This document shows, in pieces, positions 39,133-52,959 of a DNA stretch of 64,000 bases. The DNA is from Epinephelus fuscoguttatus (taxonomy: Eukaryota; Chordata; Actinopteri; Perciformes; Serranidae), in the NCBI RefSeq assembly GCF_011397635.1, contig NC_064765.1, forward strand, positions 31,152,632 to 31,216,631, given 5' to 3'. Position 1 is the first letter of the stretch, and each line of letters starts with the position of its first letter. Both the position numbers and the translations under genes were made by a program. Under the pieces are notes generated by a model. That model saw only the letters and a list, made by a program, of their open reading frames with translations. It had not been told where the DNA came from and did no database searches.

Positions 39133-41320
39133 ACGCTTCGTCCCGCCCCGGCCCGCCCTGCCTCCGCCTCTGCCTCCATCTTCCCATCATTTTTATTTTT
39201 CCTGCAGGCCCACCACTTTCCAATCTGCTCGGCATGTCTGCGGCTGAGAACATTGTTTTTCTTGGGTTTTTATTTCTCTCCTTGCCAGGTCAGAAGGATG
39301 TTGTATCGTGTGACTGTATTTGTTGTAGTTAAAACAAAAGACAAAAAAAACTTAAAACGGACATCACATGTCAACTAGGAAGTCCCAGGTTTTTTTTTCT
39401 CTTAAGTGTCTAGTGAAACCTCACAGAATCGGGTATGTATCTTCATCTCAAGGGTGTTGCTCCCCCAATCTCACCATCACTGCAACCACCTGCAACCAGT
39501 TACCTGCTCTCTGGTCCTGGGGAATAGCTGCTTCATTATTTTAGGTTGATTTTCTCCTAAAACTTGGAAAACACAGTTCTCCTTTGTCATACAGTCATAC
39601 AGCCGGACTTGTATCTCAGTTTTCTTTGACGGATTGTTTTCTCCCAAGGTAGTTGGCAACATCTGTACAACCAGAGGAATGTAGTGCAAAGCTGGCACAG
39701 ACGCTCTCCCTTGTTTTTGTTTAACTTATTTTTTAAGACACCGAATGAACCATGCTCTCGGCTGCTTTGGAGTTTGGTGGTAAATAGTTTTTAAAGTGTA
39801 TTGTGTGGTTCTATTTGTTCACTCTTTAAGATTCAAGTGTTGATTTCAACAGGCTGGAAGTGTTGATTGCAACAAGTTGGAAAAGATCTTGTGTTATAAG
39901 CAGAAAACATAGACCTTAAAATTAAATGAACCCCAAGCAGCTCCTAATGTTCAGCATCAGTGATAATGGCAGTTTGGTTTTTCCCCCAGCTCTATTTTCT
40001 GACTGAGTTTTTAAGTTGAAGACAGAGTGTAGTAACAGAAGTCTTTGTGGCTTCTCAGTACTCTGCATAGTCTTTCATCTGTTATCAAAATCACAGTGCC
40101 TTGAGTTGAGGACATAGGATGAGTTTAATAATGAGATACAGCCCCAGCCCTTCTGAATTAGTGTGAAGCATCTGGCTAAGCTGTTCAGGATAAGAATTTG
40201 ACCTCGCCTGGTGAAGTGGGACAAAGTTGCCTTCAGATGCTGATTTGGCTTTTGGACTCCCTACTGATTTCCCAACTGGTCGGGAAGCTGATCCACCGTG
40301 TCAACTCGAGGGCAGCTTTGTCCCTCACGTAAATCGCATTTAATAGATACATCAGACAGCACCAAATTCATTATGCTCCTATTTTCCTAATGTTGACACG
40401 ATGTTAGCCACCAGAGTCTACTGCTCACAGGTCTCCGGCTCGTCACGTCCACTCGCAGAAGCTCATCTCTACTGCTGTTAAACCCCAAATCCTTTGGTTT
40501 AGCTGCTGCCGCCTCTGTTCTTTTTGATTTCCAATTTAAAGTTGCACTGTAGGAAGCTCCTGCTGTTTTGAAAGGGAAAACTGTAAAGATGGATTGTGCA
40601 ATGTAAACAAAGCTTTGGAAATGCCAACTTTAACATAGCAGTGAAAAGAATTTTATTTAATGAATCCTCCACTTCAGTTCGTGTGCCAAGACTGGGAATG
40701 CTCGTTTCTCTATTAACGTGTTCAAGAATGTACCGCAAAAACATTGGCTGACGTGTTTGTCGAATATCCAGCTGAATATCACTTAATGGAAGTTTTCTGT
40801 TAAGCAGGTAGAGAAAGTGGTCACCTGTTTGTAGTAGACTGTGTAGTTAAAAGTAAGGGACTAGAAAGTCACATTTCTTTTTGTGAATGTTACAGTATTT
40901 GCAACTGTTGGGGAAGTAAGCAGTTTTCCGTACTCCCTATTTCTGGTATTATTGTTCTTTTCCTGCAGGGAAAAATTTGCTTGAGTCTGATGTGGTTTCA
41001 CCATCATCTGAAATGGTCATTGTTGTGCGTGTGGTTTTCACCTACTGTATATGGAGACGCTTTTTTTTTTTTTTCTTTTTTCTTTTTTTTTTTTTTCTTC
41101 CCGCTCAGATTGCTGTCATTGGCTCCTGGAAAAAAAATTGTTGTGAAAATTACAGTTTAGTCAGTTGTTGGGTCAACTGATTGTTGGAAGTTTAGAGAAG
41201 TGTTTTGTTTGTTTTTTGTTTTCTATGCCCACAGTCACTGCTCTGTTCTCCCCAGGTCTGACCTTGGCTGTGCTCTCGCTCTGTGAGGTTTACAAGGAAT
41301 AAACATTTTTTTCTTGCAAA
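39133..41320 (+). other. MACO1 3' UTR with polyadenylation signal
   Basis: After the stop codon there is no further open frame with family resemblance. The best AATAAA is at 41298-41303, giving a 3' UTR of about 2.2 kb. A second AATAAA lies near 41501. Long 3' UTRs are usual for macoilin genes. The stretch includes a T-rich tract at 41061-41100. Confidence 0.55.
41061..41100. repeat. T-rich low-complexity tract
   Basis: Forty bases, almost all T with a few C, within the inferred MACO1 3' UTR. Confidence 0.9.
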
Positions 41321-44300
41321 TTGTCTTTTCTCTGTTTGTTGCTATTGCTCCGATAATATGTCTGGATATTTCAAAACAACTTGTCAGTTTTATTTTGTTA
41401 AAGCGGCACCATACAGATTTTACACATTAAGTTCAGTTCATTTGTTTCCAGACTTTGTTATCAGGGTTAGTCCAGTGTTGGCCTGAGACTGCTTTACAAA
41501 ATAAAGTTGTGGGTTTTAAAAGAAGTGGGAATTTAGGAGCCAGAGAATCTTATAAAAGAAACTGTTAAGTTGCTTTGTGGGAAAAGTAGGATCCAGTGTT
41601 TATGGAGCTTGACACACTAGAGCAGTGATACTCTACTTAAGTCCCACAGGATAGATCGGCCCACAGTAGGGTGTGGGGTGGCCTGCCGACCGTTTTCTAA
41701 TTCACATCAAAAATAAATTGGGTGGTGTGAATAAGGTACCAGAGTGCATAGAAATGTATCAAAGTAGAGCTTGTTTAACCAAAAAAAAGTGCCAGAGAAG
41801 ATCCCTAGACCCCCCAGTAGAGGTCCAGGCTAAGCCCCCAATGTCCTCAAATCCTAGGATATCTCAGCCTCTGTTGTTTTAATTTTGACCTTCTTTTATT
41901 CTGTTATTAATCTGCCTCTTGTAAGTCCCTAAACTATATGGAAGTGCAATACGAAAATGCTGAGTTCCCAAAAAACATAATTTATGTTTGGCATTGCAAA
42001 CACTATCAGCCCATCAATTTCTTTTAGTTGTGATGCCATCTTTGAGGGAAAATACCAGTTTTCCTAGTTAATTTTATTGAGTGATTTCGCCATAATTAAT
42101 GACTTTGCAACATTAGTATAGTTAAAGTAAAACAATGCATTAAATGTGGGTTATATTATAACCTGTGATTTGAAATTTGCCCAAAGAAAAGTGCATGAAA
42201 CTTTTTATCTGACTGCTGTATTCTGGTATTGTGCACCAGATGCACTATTGCATTTTCGCCACTGGGAGGCAATGTCCATCCATATAATGTGGGTTAAAGG
42301 AGCTCATCTCTGTCCTCACAGACTCTGGTTATTAACTCTGTCAAGAACTGTTAATTCCCTCTTTTCAAGCCCAGAAAATCCCATTTAGCTCAGACAGAAG
42401 CAACTTATAAATAATTTGTTCATGCTAGCCACTACACACCGCTTGTCAAAGCATGGTGACCAGTAGTGCTCCCACAAAGCTATCTGGCAGCACTGGGCTG
42501 GTAGGTAAATGAAATTAGGGGTGTGCACCATGTGAATCATGCCAGAGGGGAATGCTAGTCTTTGATGCTTGATGCTCAAACTGGGTATTTCAGCAAATCT
42601 TTCTACATCCTCCCACGTGTCTATGTTTCAAATTCAGACATAATCATCATCAGGGAGTTTCTGTGCCCTGCTGACCTCTGGGTTTGAGATTTCATTCACT
42701 GATGGAACCTTAAATGGGAGCAAATTATGAGCTGCCACACATTTTGATTGGAGTGATAATTCATTCATCTAATGCACTTGGAAATTTTGGGAGGGGAGAT
42801 CCAGAATCCCTGTGCCAAGGACAGTGGATTTCAATGCATGAACGAAGCCCTCTGCTCAGCATTCTGTCACATGCCCGGCTTCCCCAAAAACGCTTGATTA
42901 ACCTGTGCAGTGAGACGAATGTGGGGTAAAGCTCCTCACTCATTTTCTCAGCATTAACCGGTGCCTAGGTTGAGCATAAATTTGTTTTACGCTCTATCTT
43001 CAGTATTTTATTGCTCTCCTTGTTCCAATTTGGCACCACGCTGTTTGGCAGAGTCAAGCATGTGGAATTAACAGATTATAATAGGTCTTTTCGAGCAGTC
43101 TGCATTTGGCACAGCTGCACTCACGATGCCATTAGACCTCACTAATCTACAGTAAATCCAGCTGTTTGTAGAGGAGAAGCCATAAATGAGAAATCCCAGG
43201 TATAGTCCTCCTGTTTCTCTTGACCTGCTCAATTAACATAAAGTCCATGAGCAATTTTCTGGGCGGAAATAGACTTTCTGCCACCCTGCCTCTGTACCCG
43301 TCCCTCTGGAAAAAAGGAATATGCTGCAACAGATTAAATTGCTTTTCTCAGATGATCACTAAAGACAGTGTATTTGGAGCGTGGGTGAATCGATGTGTGT
43401 ATAGATACACTCTCAGGGCTGATGCTATGAGGCTACTGACTTGTGTTTGTCCTCATGTATAAATAAATCATGCTGCCTTTCATACTCACCTTCAGATTGA
43501 AGAATCCTCTCTGTTGAATTTTGGGAAACCTGCTCACGCGGCCTCCCTCTACGAGCAGTTGGACTCGTCTTCTCTCCTTCAGCAGAAACTCATTGATTTT
43601 TTTTTCTTCCCAAATACACCTACTGTAACTATGTTGCTGCTTTAAAAGTCAAGATATGTCTCACATGCTTCACTAACTGGCAGATTTACTAGCAGAAGAG
43701 TGCAATCTTCTGTCTCAAGCCTCTTAGGGAGGCATTGTTGTCGCTGCCAACAGTGATTTAAAAGGAATGCACCCACCTGAGTACAGCGGGGTGGTTTGGT
43801 TTACAGTGCTACACTGATGCAATGATAACTCTCCCTTGGGAGCATTTTTTGTGCAGAGCAACCTCAGTACTATGGCACTACTACCTGGGCTTCAGATTGA
43901 AGATAGTGGTGGTGTTGACTAATGTGTCCTTGGGGATGTTAAACCTGTTGCACTTTATCTAAGCTTGTCATCTCCTATGAAATCTGGTATTGCAAGATTT
44001 TTGAAAGACATTCTCCTGAGTGATTTATTTAGTGGGTGCTGATGTAAGTTCAGCAAAACCCAGTACAGAAATTGGGCTTGGAGAGGTCATTGTAAATAAT
44101 GTAAGAACTGACATAATTTAATACAAAGGTTTCAAAGCTAACCTCCAATTAATATTTTTTTTTTATATCTTAGTTTGAGGACAATTTTCATTTAACAAAA
44201 TGCTTACTGTTGTCTCAACACAAGAACAACTCTACTGAAAAACAGTCAAGACACAACAGCAACATGACAATATAAATCAGGATGTTACTATTCAAGACTT

Positions 44301-45600
44301 AAGTTATTCATAATATTGAGGTTTTACCCAAGCATAAATAGAAAATATTATTTATTGGGACTGTGCTTGCTAAACTGCTTTGCCTATCGCATTACATGTA
44401 TTTAATCTTAACTGTTTCCTTGCATCGTCTTAACAGTCTTAACACCACAGAAAGTGAAGCTATAAACGATGACAAAGGGTCGTCTTGATCTCTGAGAGAT
44501 TTCAGCCATCAGAATTGTTTGTTTGTTGACTGAATCTCACCCTTTCCGCCATTAAACATGTATTTTTAATCATGCACAAAGGATGTCAGTGTGACATAAA
44601 TTGCTCTTGGCTGGCCAGCAGGGTTTCCCTCCTCAGGACTGTGAAATGAGGCATCTTTGTCTGCAGCCTACAACTCCCTGACTTCATATTTTTTTCATCA
44701 GGAGACCCCTTTTCCCCCAGATGTCCAGCAGGGACTCCCTGGCTTTCAATTTTGAACAATGACTCACTGATGTAGTGGGTCCTTTCCAAGAAAGAACCCC
44801 CATAGCCTTCCTCCCCTGCAGCTGTTCACTTGTATGATGGGCTATCAGAGCACTGCTGTAGAATATGGAGGCTAGGGTTACACACAGGATGGAAGTGGTC
44901 AGAAATAACATTATATTAAGTGAGTATGTAACAAAATCAGAATGCTGTGTTGACTTTTAGGCTGTATCCTAACAAATAAATTCACTGTAATAAAAGTGAT
45001 TTCTTGCTAGGATGCGAGGACGTAGGGTTCACCTTCCGTTCACACCCTCACGAATTTTTGAGCATTAAAAACCCTGTTGCTCACAGTCTGGTGTGTTTAT
45101 ACACTAATGTGTGTCTTACTTTCTTTTTATCAATGTATGGTGGAAATGTCTTTATTTATGTAAAGGAAAACACAGAATTCTGGTGCAAGGTGACAATTCA
45201 AAATATAAAAATATAGTGGTATATCACAGGATATAATGTTGTAGGGTTCGCAGGCATTCTGTATGGCTCTAAAATATTTATTCTCCTGTAGATCAGCTGT
45301 TCTTATTTAAATTTATCTTGTTATTTCATGTTAATTTGAGCATATTTGATTATTAGGGTGGACACAACCCCCCAATATTCAGTATATTATAATTAGAGGT
45401 TTGCTAGGATGCACACTATGAATGCTGCTTTACAGTGCCACATCAACCTGAAAAGGTGAGTCAACTGAATTGAAGTAGTCCCAGTCTATCTCGGGTCATG
45501 ACATTACTGACATTTCCACTGAAAAGACGATGAATTTAGAAGCTTAATAAAGGAGAGGCCATGTGGCTGAATTAAACATGAGGGGTCTAACCACAGCCCG
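41321..45600. other. MACO1-LDLRAP1 intergenic region
   Basis: A 4.3-kb spacer between two same-strand genes. I see no protein-coding exon I can support and no bounded transposon. Parts around 42.6-43.6 kb have balanced, non-repetitive composition and might be conserved non-coding sequence, but single-sequence reading cannot show that. Confidence 0.4.
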
Positions 45601-45639
45601 TGATGTGACTACCAAATCATTTGTCACAAAAGGCACTGG

Positions 45640-45992
45640 GTGGGAGTAAAACTGTAACGGTGCATTGACAGGAACAACAGCAGCAGCAGCAGCAGAGGCA
45701 GCAGCAGCACCGCCCGCTCGGAATGCGAGCACTGCTGCCTGCAACAACCTCACTCGCGTGATTCCACAAACGGGCGTCACGCGCATTATCCGGTTAATTT
45801 ACATACAAAACACCGCCCAGGGGGACGAACATGATAATCTACCATCGACTGAAAGCAAACCTTGTGGAGGGGAGAAAAAAACAGCTGAGAAAAAGTTTGG
45901 ACGGGAGAGGGCTGTTTTAAACCAAGCGGAGTGTTTCGACACAAACGAACAGACGCTTGTCGGGCTCTTTGCCCCACTTTTGGATTACGGAT
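45640..45992 (+). promoter_or_regulatory. LDLRAP1 5' UTR / promoter region
   Basis: CpG-rich sequence just before the LDLRAP1 ATG, including a CAG/CAA-type repeat at 45675-45711. It is open in one frame by composition, but nothing suggests it is translated. The exact transcription start is unknown. Confidence 0.45.
45675..45711. repeat. Imperfect CAG trinucleotide repeat
   Basis: About twelve CAG-like triplets with one AGG interruption, in the presumed LDLRAP1 leader or promoter. Confidence 0.85.
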
Positions 45993-46077
45993 ATGGACGC
46001 TTTGAAATCCGCTGGAAGGGCAATTATACGGAGCCCCAGTATCGCCAAACAGTCGTGGGCTGGGGGCAGACATAAAA
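45993..46077 (+). CDS. ldlrap1: LDLRAP1 (ARH adaptor), exon 1 only
   Basis: LDLRAP1 is a cytosolic PTB-domain adaptor that links LDL-receptor tails to clathrin and AP-2 in endocytosis. Exon 1 encodes MDALKSAGRAIIRSPSIAKQ and then SWAGGRHK, nearly identical to the human start. It ends at a strong donor (GTGAGT at 46078) after 85 nt, that is 28 codons plus one base. Human exon 1 is three bases longer in the same phase, the extra codon being a glycine. The first A of the next Lys codon is the last exon base. No ATG precedes this one in frame within the leader. Exon 2, which would begin the PTB domain with a LPENW-like segment, is not found by position 64000, so intron 1 exceeds 17.9 kb. Neighbour MACO1 is also the human neighbour. 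Confidence 0.92.
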
Positions 46078-49000
46078 GTGAGTATTCAGTTGTTCTGTAC
46101 ATTACCATGAAGGCGTTAGCTGGTGCTAATTTGGCTAAATCAAAGCTAACTTGGCTAAACCAAGCTAGCCTCGACATGGAGCTAACATTACAACCGGCGT
46201 TTACTTAGCGCTACTTTACAACTCGTCTGTGGACGTCAGCTACAGTTGTCGGGGACAAACTAGCTGTCACTGTAGGGGGATGTTTGGTGGACTAAGCCTC
46301 TCTAAAAACGTCCAGTTTAACATAAGAGCGAGTATTAAGTGTCGGAAATGTTTAAGCTTTTGAACTTGACACTTAAACTGACAGTAGCTCCCCGCAGCTC
46401 GTAAACTGACTCCTGTTGAGGCTCTCGCGCACACAGACACAAGTTAAGCTCCCAAACTGAGTCTGCGTATCTAACAAGTCAAACGAGCTGCTCGTCTCTA
46501 CCCACTCAGACCTAAAGCGGACCATGTCATAATGAAAAGTTTTTGAAATCCTACCTGCCACGTCACTCAACCGACTGACAGACATGGTTGTGAAATTTAC
46601 AACAGAGGCTCAGCGGGCAGCTAAAATGCTTTGATGTGGACTGCTGAGCGACGGCAGAGGGAAGTGGGGGAGTCACCGGAGTGAAAAGGCATGAAAACAC
46701 GAGTGGTCGTCTTCCTGGCAAGGCTGTACAATCCTAGCAACGCACTGTTGCTAGGCGATACACTATACAAAAATGAGAGGCTGTATAAGGAGTGGTTGCA
46801 GAGACTAAATCTTACAGGGGAGTCAAGTTCATCCTATAGTGCCAGGCTCGAATTATGGGGTTAATTATCAGGAGAGCCACATTAGGTTTTGCTATATGAT
46901 GCCTGGCTTCAATTGCTGCTGCTTTGTGCCCTCCAATGTGTACATCACCCAGGCGGCTGTGCATGATCACTATGCTAGCATGGCTTTCACATGCAGGCTG
47001 AGCTGCCTGGACCCTTTTATGTTTGCCTACACAAAGGGGGAATGTCCCTTGCTCCCATGCCCCCTCCCCTTTTTTATTTCATAGACAATAGAGCAGTTGG
47101 CAGTAAGATGTCACACGTGCCAGACAGTGCAATCGATGCTTTGTTTTGGTCCACTCCTCTCTGGGGGGGGGGGCTGATTCACTATCAGCATGGTCCCTCC
47201 ACATCTGACCAGCCAGTGGTCACAGAGGGCTAACGACCAATCAATGGATGCTCTGGCTGATGGTGAGCTTTGTCATGACTCCACATTCAACCCCTGGCAA
47301 ATAGTCACATCCTCACCTCTCTTGCTACTACCACAGACAAACACACAGACAGAAGCCGGTCATGTCAATCATTTAATAACCATGTCATTTCTTCACCCAC
47401 ATTGCTTATTCAGAGGAGCTTCCTGTTCTGTGTGCGATGGAGTAACTGTTCATCTTCCTCTTTTTTTCAATCTGTTTAGATAATTATAGGCTTAACTGTG
47501 TTTCAGTAGGCACTCGTGAACTGCAGAGTCATGAATAAGAAGGCAACTAGTTTCATCTTGTAGTCTCAGTTGAGCTTTTGCTCCTTGGTGGAGCCTGTTT
47601 TCTGCATGACATGTATCCAGTTACTGTTGTAATTTAGACCACAGAATACAAATTGTAGTAATTCTTTTAATTGTGTGCCTTCTGGCTTAGGTTGTATTCT
47701 AGATTTAGACAGGTCCTTAATTTAAGGTAAAGTTTTGCCACATGTCTCCAGTAAGATTTACTCCCGCCTGTGTCAAGGCTTGGTCCTGTCAAAGCAGCCT
47801 GTTCACTTCTTTGGCATCTATCGGCACTGCATTCCTTTTCTCCCACTGTCAGTGTTGGATCATTACAGGTTTCAATGTTGTTTTCAGAAAACTGGCCTGC
47901 GTTATTTAATGATCACCATATGTCAATCTGTAAAGTAGGTTGACACTAGTGACTGCTTGGCCCTGTTTTCTTTGCTTTTGCATTCTTGTGCCTCTGCACG
48001 GGCAAGAACGTGTCGGCTATGTCATTTCCTGCGTGGTTTCAACAGCTCAGTTGCTTTTTGGCAGTGTGTTGAGCTGACAAGATGTTTCTGCCCTGCCCTC
48101 CTATTACATCCAAATAGTCCAATTTTGAGGGGAAAAAATGGTATGTAACACCAGCCGTCTTTTTTAGGTCATGAAGGACCCTTTTTTTGCCATTCTGAAA
48201 AGTGTGGGAGGCAGAAAATCCCTGTCTGCATTGAAGAGAGACAGCTCCCTCCCACGTCCATGGTCAAGGAGCTGTCTTCTGTGGGGTTGTCAATATTGAA
48301 GCAGCTACATATCGGGATGTCGGTGGACCCATGCAGATGGCTAATAGGGAGTGCGTAAAACCATTTGGACTGCATCGTTTTAACACCTAGATGTGTGAGC
48401 CAATGTTGTTGATGATACTGCCACTGGAGATGGTAGCTGGTGTAGCTGTTGGCTAATTTGCATTTTGTACATTATTCAGATAGTGTCATCGCAGTGACAG
48501 AAGTTGGGGTTGGTGTTAAATTATAGATCTGTAGCTATAATTTAAATTGCATAACGGATAATGATAGACACAGTAGGCCTTTAATTACCTTTTCACTGTA
48601 AGTATCTTCTTTTCTACAGCAGATCATGTGTGTGGTCTGCACTGGCTGTTCCCCTTTGCACCTCTGGCCCCTCCGTGGCCAGTCAGTGCTCTGTCCCCTG
48701 CACAAAGTCACCCAAACAGGGCCGCCAGGCTGTAATGGAGATTGCTTCCTGTAGGATTCCTTTATGGAGTTGTAAAGCCCTTCCTGATTTATAGCCCTGT
48801 TAGATCTTCTGTATCTGTAAGCTTCTGTGTGTAGAGTCACGTGTGAATATGTGAGGATGGGACTGCACAATCATGCTCTGTCACTGTTTCTCCTAGAGGA
48901 CAATTTTTAATCCTGCGGAGAAATGGATGTTTGACTTTCTCTTCTTTCAGCTGACGCAGCAGGAAAAAAATAGGATACTTTAAACATCAGAATTGTTATC

Positions 49001-52000
49001 ATTACACCAGTAACTGGCACAGGCTAAGTTGAGCAGTAAATTGCAGTATGATGAATTTGTGAGGCAATCTCTTTTCATCTGTTATTCACTGCACTGTATT
49101 GCATTCAGTTGCCTGTAATTAGAGAAATGTACATCTATTCCCATGTGTTATTATTTCAGAGTAAACAGTATTTCTCTTTCTGTGTAAACTGAAAAAGACA
49201 TCTTATAATTAAAAAAACCTCCACAAAATTAGAAACCCGAGCCTCTAAGATTGTTTGTTTTTCCTTTTCAAGGAAATAGACAGAATGTCTCATACTTTAT
49301 ACTTACTTCTTATTTGCCCCACATTTTTCACAGTAGAAAAAGACTAAGTCATTCTGTGAAATAAGAAGGGAAGTCTGGGCAGGAAGCACAGTGGCTAACC
49401 AGTTCACCTTCCTGGTAAGAAATAATTCATGTAATCTCCTTCAGCCATATGTGTAGACATATGGTCATCGTGCTAGTTCACAGTCCTTTAGCTTCATTGT
49501 CAGTATGAGAGCTTGGTGACTAAATAAATGCTATCTGAGACTGTTACAGCAAGGGGAAGGCCCACAAATCCCAATTAAGTATATTTAGACAGCTCTCTTA
49601 GCCTGGAAACAGTTACGTTCTTGGTCAGTCGGTGTCCTCAGCAATTACAACTCCTTACTGTTTTTAATCTCTTCTGAGTAAGTGAGTTAATAATAATACT
49701 GCTGCATGATACCACTGCAGGCATGATAAGAGCATTGCTCTACAGCTCCTAAAGCATGAGCAAGGAAATTGCTGGGCACCTCCAGCAGTAATAGTCTCCC
49801 TTTTTTCTAACTTGTCAGTCAAGCTGTTGAGGTTTGTGGATGTCTTATGGGTGTGTGGTCAGTTGACAGGAGTGAAACTCAAAGTAATTGGTGCAGCTTC
49901 CCCATCCCCCACTTTGGTGAGCATGTAATTCAGGTAAGACGTCCTCCTTTTTAAGGACCAACACTTCCAAATATTGCTGTTGTGTTCTACCAGTGCTACT
50001 GAAATCTTATGAAACCTCACGACACACCCTGTACCTTAAACTCATTGTATATGAAATCCCTGGGAATGCATTAACTTTATGAATGGGAGAGATTCCTTTA
50101 CTGCTCATTAACCCATCATTCTTCCCTCCACCTGTATGTCTGCCACTACTGCCAAAGTTACAAGTTGAAACATGTCTCTGCAAAAAAAGCACATTAAAAT
50201 AGTGGCAGTAACGATGCAGAGGAGCTGATAGACACACCTCCAAAATCACATGGACACATTATGCAAATATGTGGTACTGTGTATGTCCAACTGGTTAAAC
50301 AAGAAGGATATTCATCAGCCCTTTGAGCAATATGTGACTGAACGAAGAACTGAACAGTCAAAGCAGAGGAATGGTTTATTCATTTTTCATTTCATGCTGT
50401 GTTTATTATACTGGTTTGGTGTCGCAGTCTTAATGGGTCCTCTCTGTTCTTAGTAACGGAGACTTTATCCTGGCCCAGAGTCCCGCCAGGTCCAAATTAT
50501 ATTCACTTTAATTAGGTCCAGGTAGGGTGCCATTGTGTTTCTGCAGGTGTCAGGTTTGTGTGTCAGTATGTCTAATACCTGAATGGACTCACTATCAGCT
50601 CTGTTGTGTCTGCTGACTAATAATTTTGGTTCTACTTTTTTCACCTTCAGTTACGTACTAATCAGAAATTGGTGGCACATCATGCTGCTTACTGTGTTGG
50701 TTTTCCATCTCTCTTTTAGTCCTTTCGGGTCAACCACAGATTTCAGATATAGATAGGCCTTCTGCGGGTCTCTTTCAGATCAGCTCCAGGGTTTTTGACC
50801 TGTGAAGGCATCTAGTTAGGTGTGTATATATTATACATAACACCACCCCCCAGTTAATGTTATGTGCAGATATGTTGCTCATGTTCATAGACTTGAAGAT
50901 GCAACCAGCCTATGTGCATCCCTGTTTGCTGTTGCAATAGAAACTAACTGCACCTGGTTGGCGTGGCTGTGCGCAGGGTGCTTTAAAGATCAGTTTCATA
51001 ACCCTGCTTCTTGTTGAGAGTACATTCTGGCCTCAGCTGGTCATCAGCTGTAATCCCTGACTGGCACGATCACTCATTTCTCCTCCCTCCCTCTCTCCTC
51101 ACTTTCCTTCTTTGAGTGGATTTATCCAGCACTCAAAGACACGTGTCTCAGTGTTATGATTTAAACCATGACTTAAAGACTCTTATCCTCTGCAAATCCT
51201 TTCTATCACCCAACTGGAATTGTTTTGGATGGTCCTAAAATTAAATACCGATAGTTACACAGTCATGCAGCACTTCCTCTGTATTATTGGGAATGCTATT
51301 TAAGAATCTCATAAACCTGCTGGGGTAGAAGATGAAATAAGAGGAGCACCATGGTGCCCAAGGACGGAGAGAAAAGAGGTCACAGGCTCCTGGACATAAA
51401 GGATCCCCACAGACTGTTCATCTTACTTACTTTGTATCGATTGCTCCTTTAGTGAACTGGCCTGTAGTTTATGTCTCTGTGGACATTTGTATGTAATGCA
51501 GTTGGTGTATTTGTGTACGTCACGCAGAGAGACTTTGACGTGGGTTTCTGATAATATGTAAAACATTTCCTGTATCCTTTCCACAGAGGCTGAAGTTAAG
51601 AAGGGAAACAATGGTACTGGATCAGTCTTTGTACCAGGCGGGGACAGACAGTGACAATTGCCCCATGTGGAGTAACACACTTTTTCCCTTTGACTAACAC
51701 TCAGTCTTTCTCTTTTCAACAATGCTGTATCTCAGATTTTTCCTATAATGGCTGTTTCTTCTGAGGAAGTGGTAATGATGGCGCTCATCTCTGACCTGCA
51801 CTGACATCCACAGCCTGTACAGAACATCGTGTAACATATACATGCAGTACATAGCACGGGTACACGAGACTCAACACACAAAGATAGTCTGCAATAGAAA
51901 TGTAGGACTTAACTTTTTGTTGGCACAGTTAGAGGTTTTCCAAGGCTCTCTCTCTCAACAAGCTTTGCGCTGTGTCTCTGTGTATCCCTGCAGGCATCCT

Positions 52001-52959
52001 TCCTCATCTGAGTCGGCAGTTTCTAAATTAGCCCAAAGTGTCCTGATTGGAATCTAATAATGCTGGAATAGGTCTTTTCTGCACGTGTCTTGTCGCTTTG
52101 AGATAAGAGGAGGTCATCCCACCACAGGCCTGGGTCAGCTGAGGCCTTAAACAGCTGAAGATACATGAGAAAATTTTGCTTTGGTGACTGGTTGCAGTTG
52201 GGTTATACTATGGTAATTGGGAACTATTGATCTTTTAGACACCCCCTTTGTTTCCAAAGGCTGTTTGTGATTTGTCTTAAAGCATAAGTGGTAGTATTCT
52301 ATATTTTTCTTTTTGTTAACAAATTCCATGAAAAGACCTAAACAAACAAATGGATTAATCCTACTTAGTATTGTGCAGGTATTCAAAGCCTGATATATCT
52401 TCTTTATTTGTTCCACTGTTGTCCAAAACTATTAGAAATGTATATGTGAGCCACATCTTTGCACTGGGTCAGGCTGTTCCCATGCACTGTTTGTACGGTT
52501 TTCTACAAAAATAATGCACCAAAATTCATACATATCCCACCTAATCACAGGCCAGTAATTTGTATGTGATGCTGCCATCACATGACTGATGCGCTGACGA
52601 AAGATTAAAGAGGTAAGCGCTCTTGTAAGGAAGCAGGTTGGGCTGGTGGCTGGATTACAAAACATGGGACTTTCCCCCCGGGACTTTCCTCAGGAGACTG
52701 TTGGTCTAATCCAGGTCATTTTAAGATACTCATCACCATGTTTCTTTTCCTAGACCTAAACATAGTTACTAGTGCATAACGTCATTCATGGGGCACAAAT
52801 TCATAGGATATCATACAAACATTTGTGTGTGTCATACGAACCATTGTTTATATGTTGACTGGGTGACATGCTCCTCCATTAAGATGAACACAACAGTTAA
52901 TCAGATTTAGTGTTACTGGCTTCTGGAAACACGCGTTCACCAAATGTAAACCCAAAAAA

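Noticed and set aside
43480-43646. About 40-codon minus-strand open frame ending at a GTGAGT donor between MACO1 and LDLRAP1
   Set aside because: No family resemblance, no matching neighbouring exon seen, and an open run of this length with a donor is expected by chance.
45665-46075. 136-codon plus-strand ORF with poly-Ala start over LDLRAP1 exon 1
   Set aside because: It is in a different frame from the recognised MDALKSAGRA start and comes from the CAG repeat and GC-rich leader.
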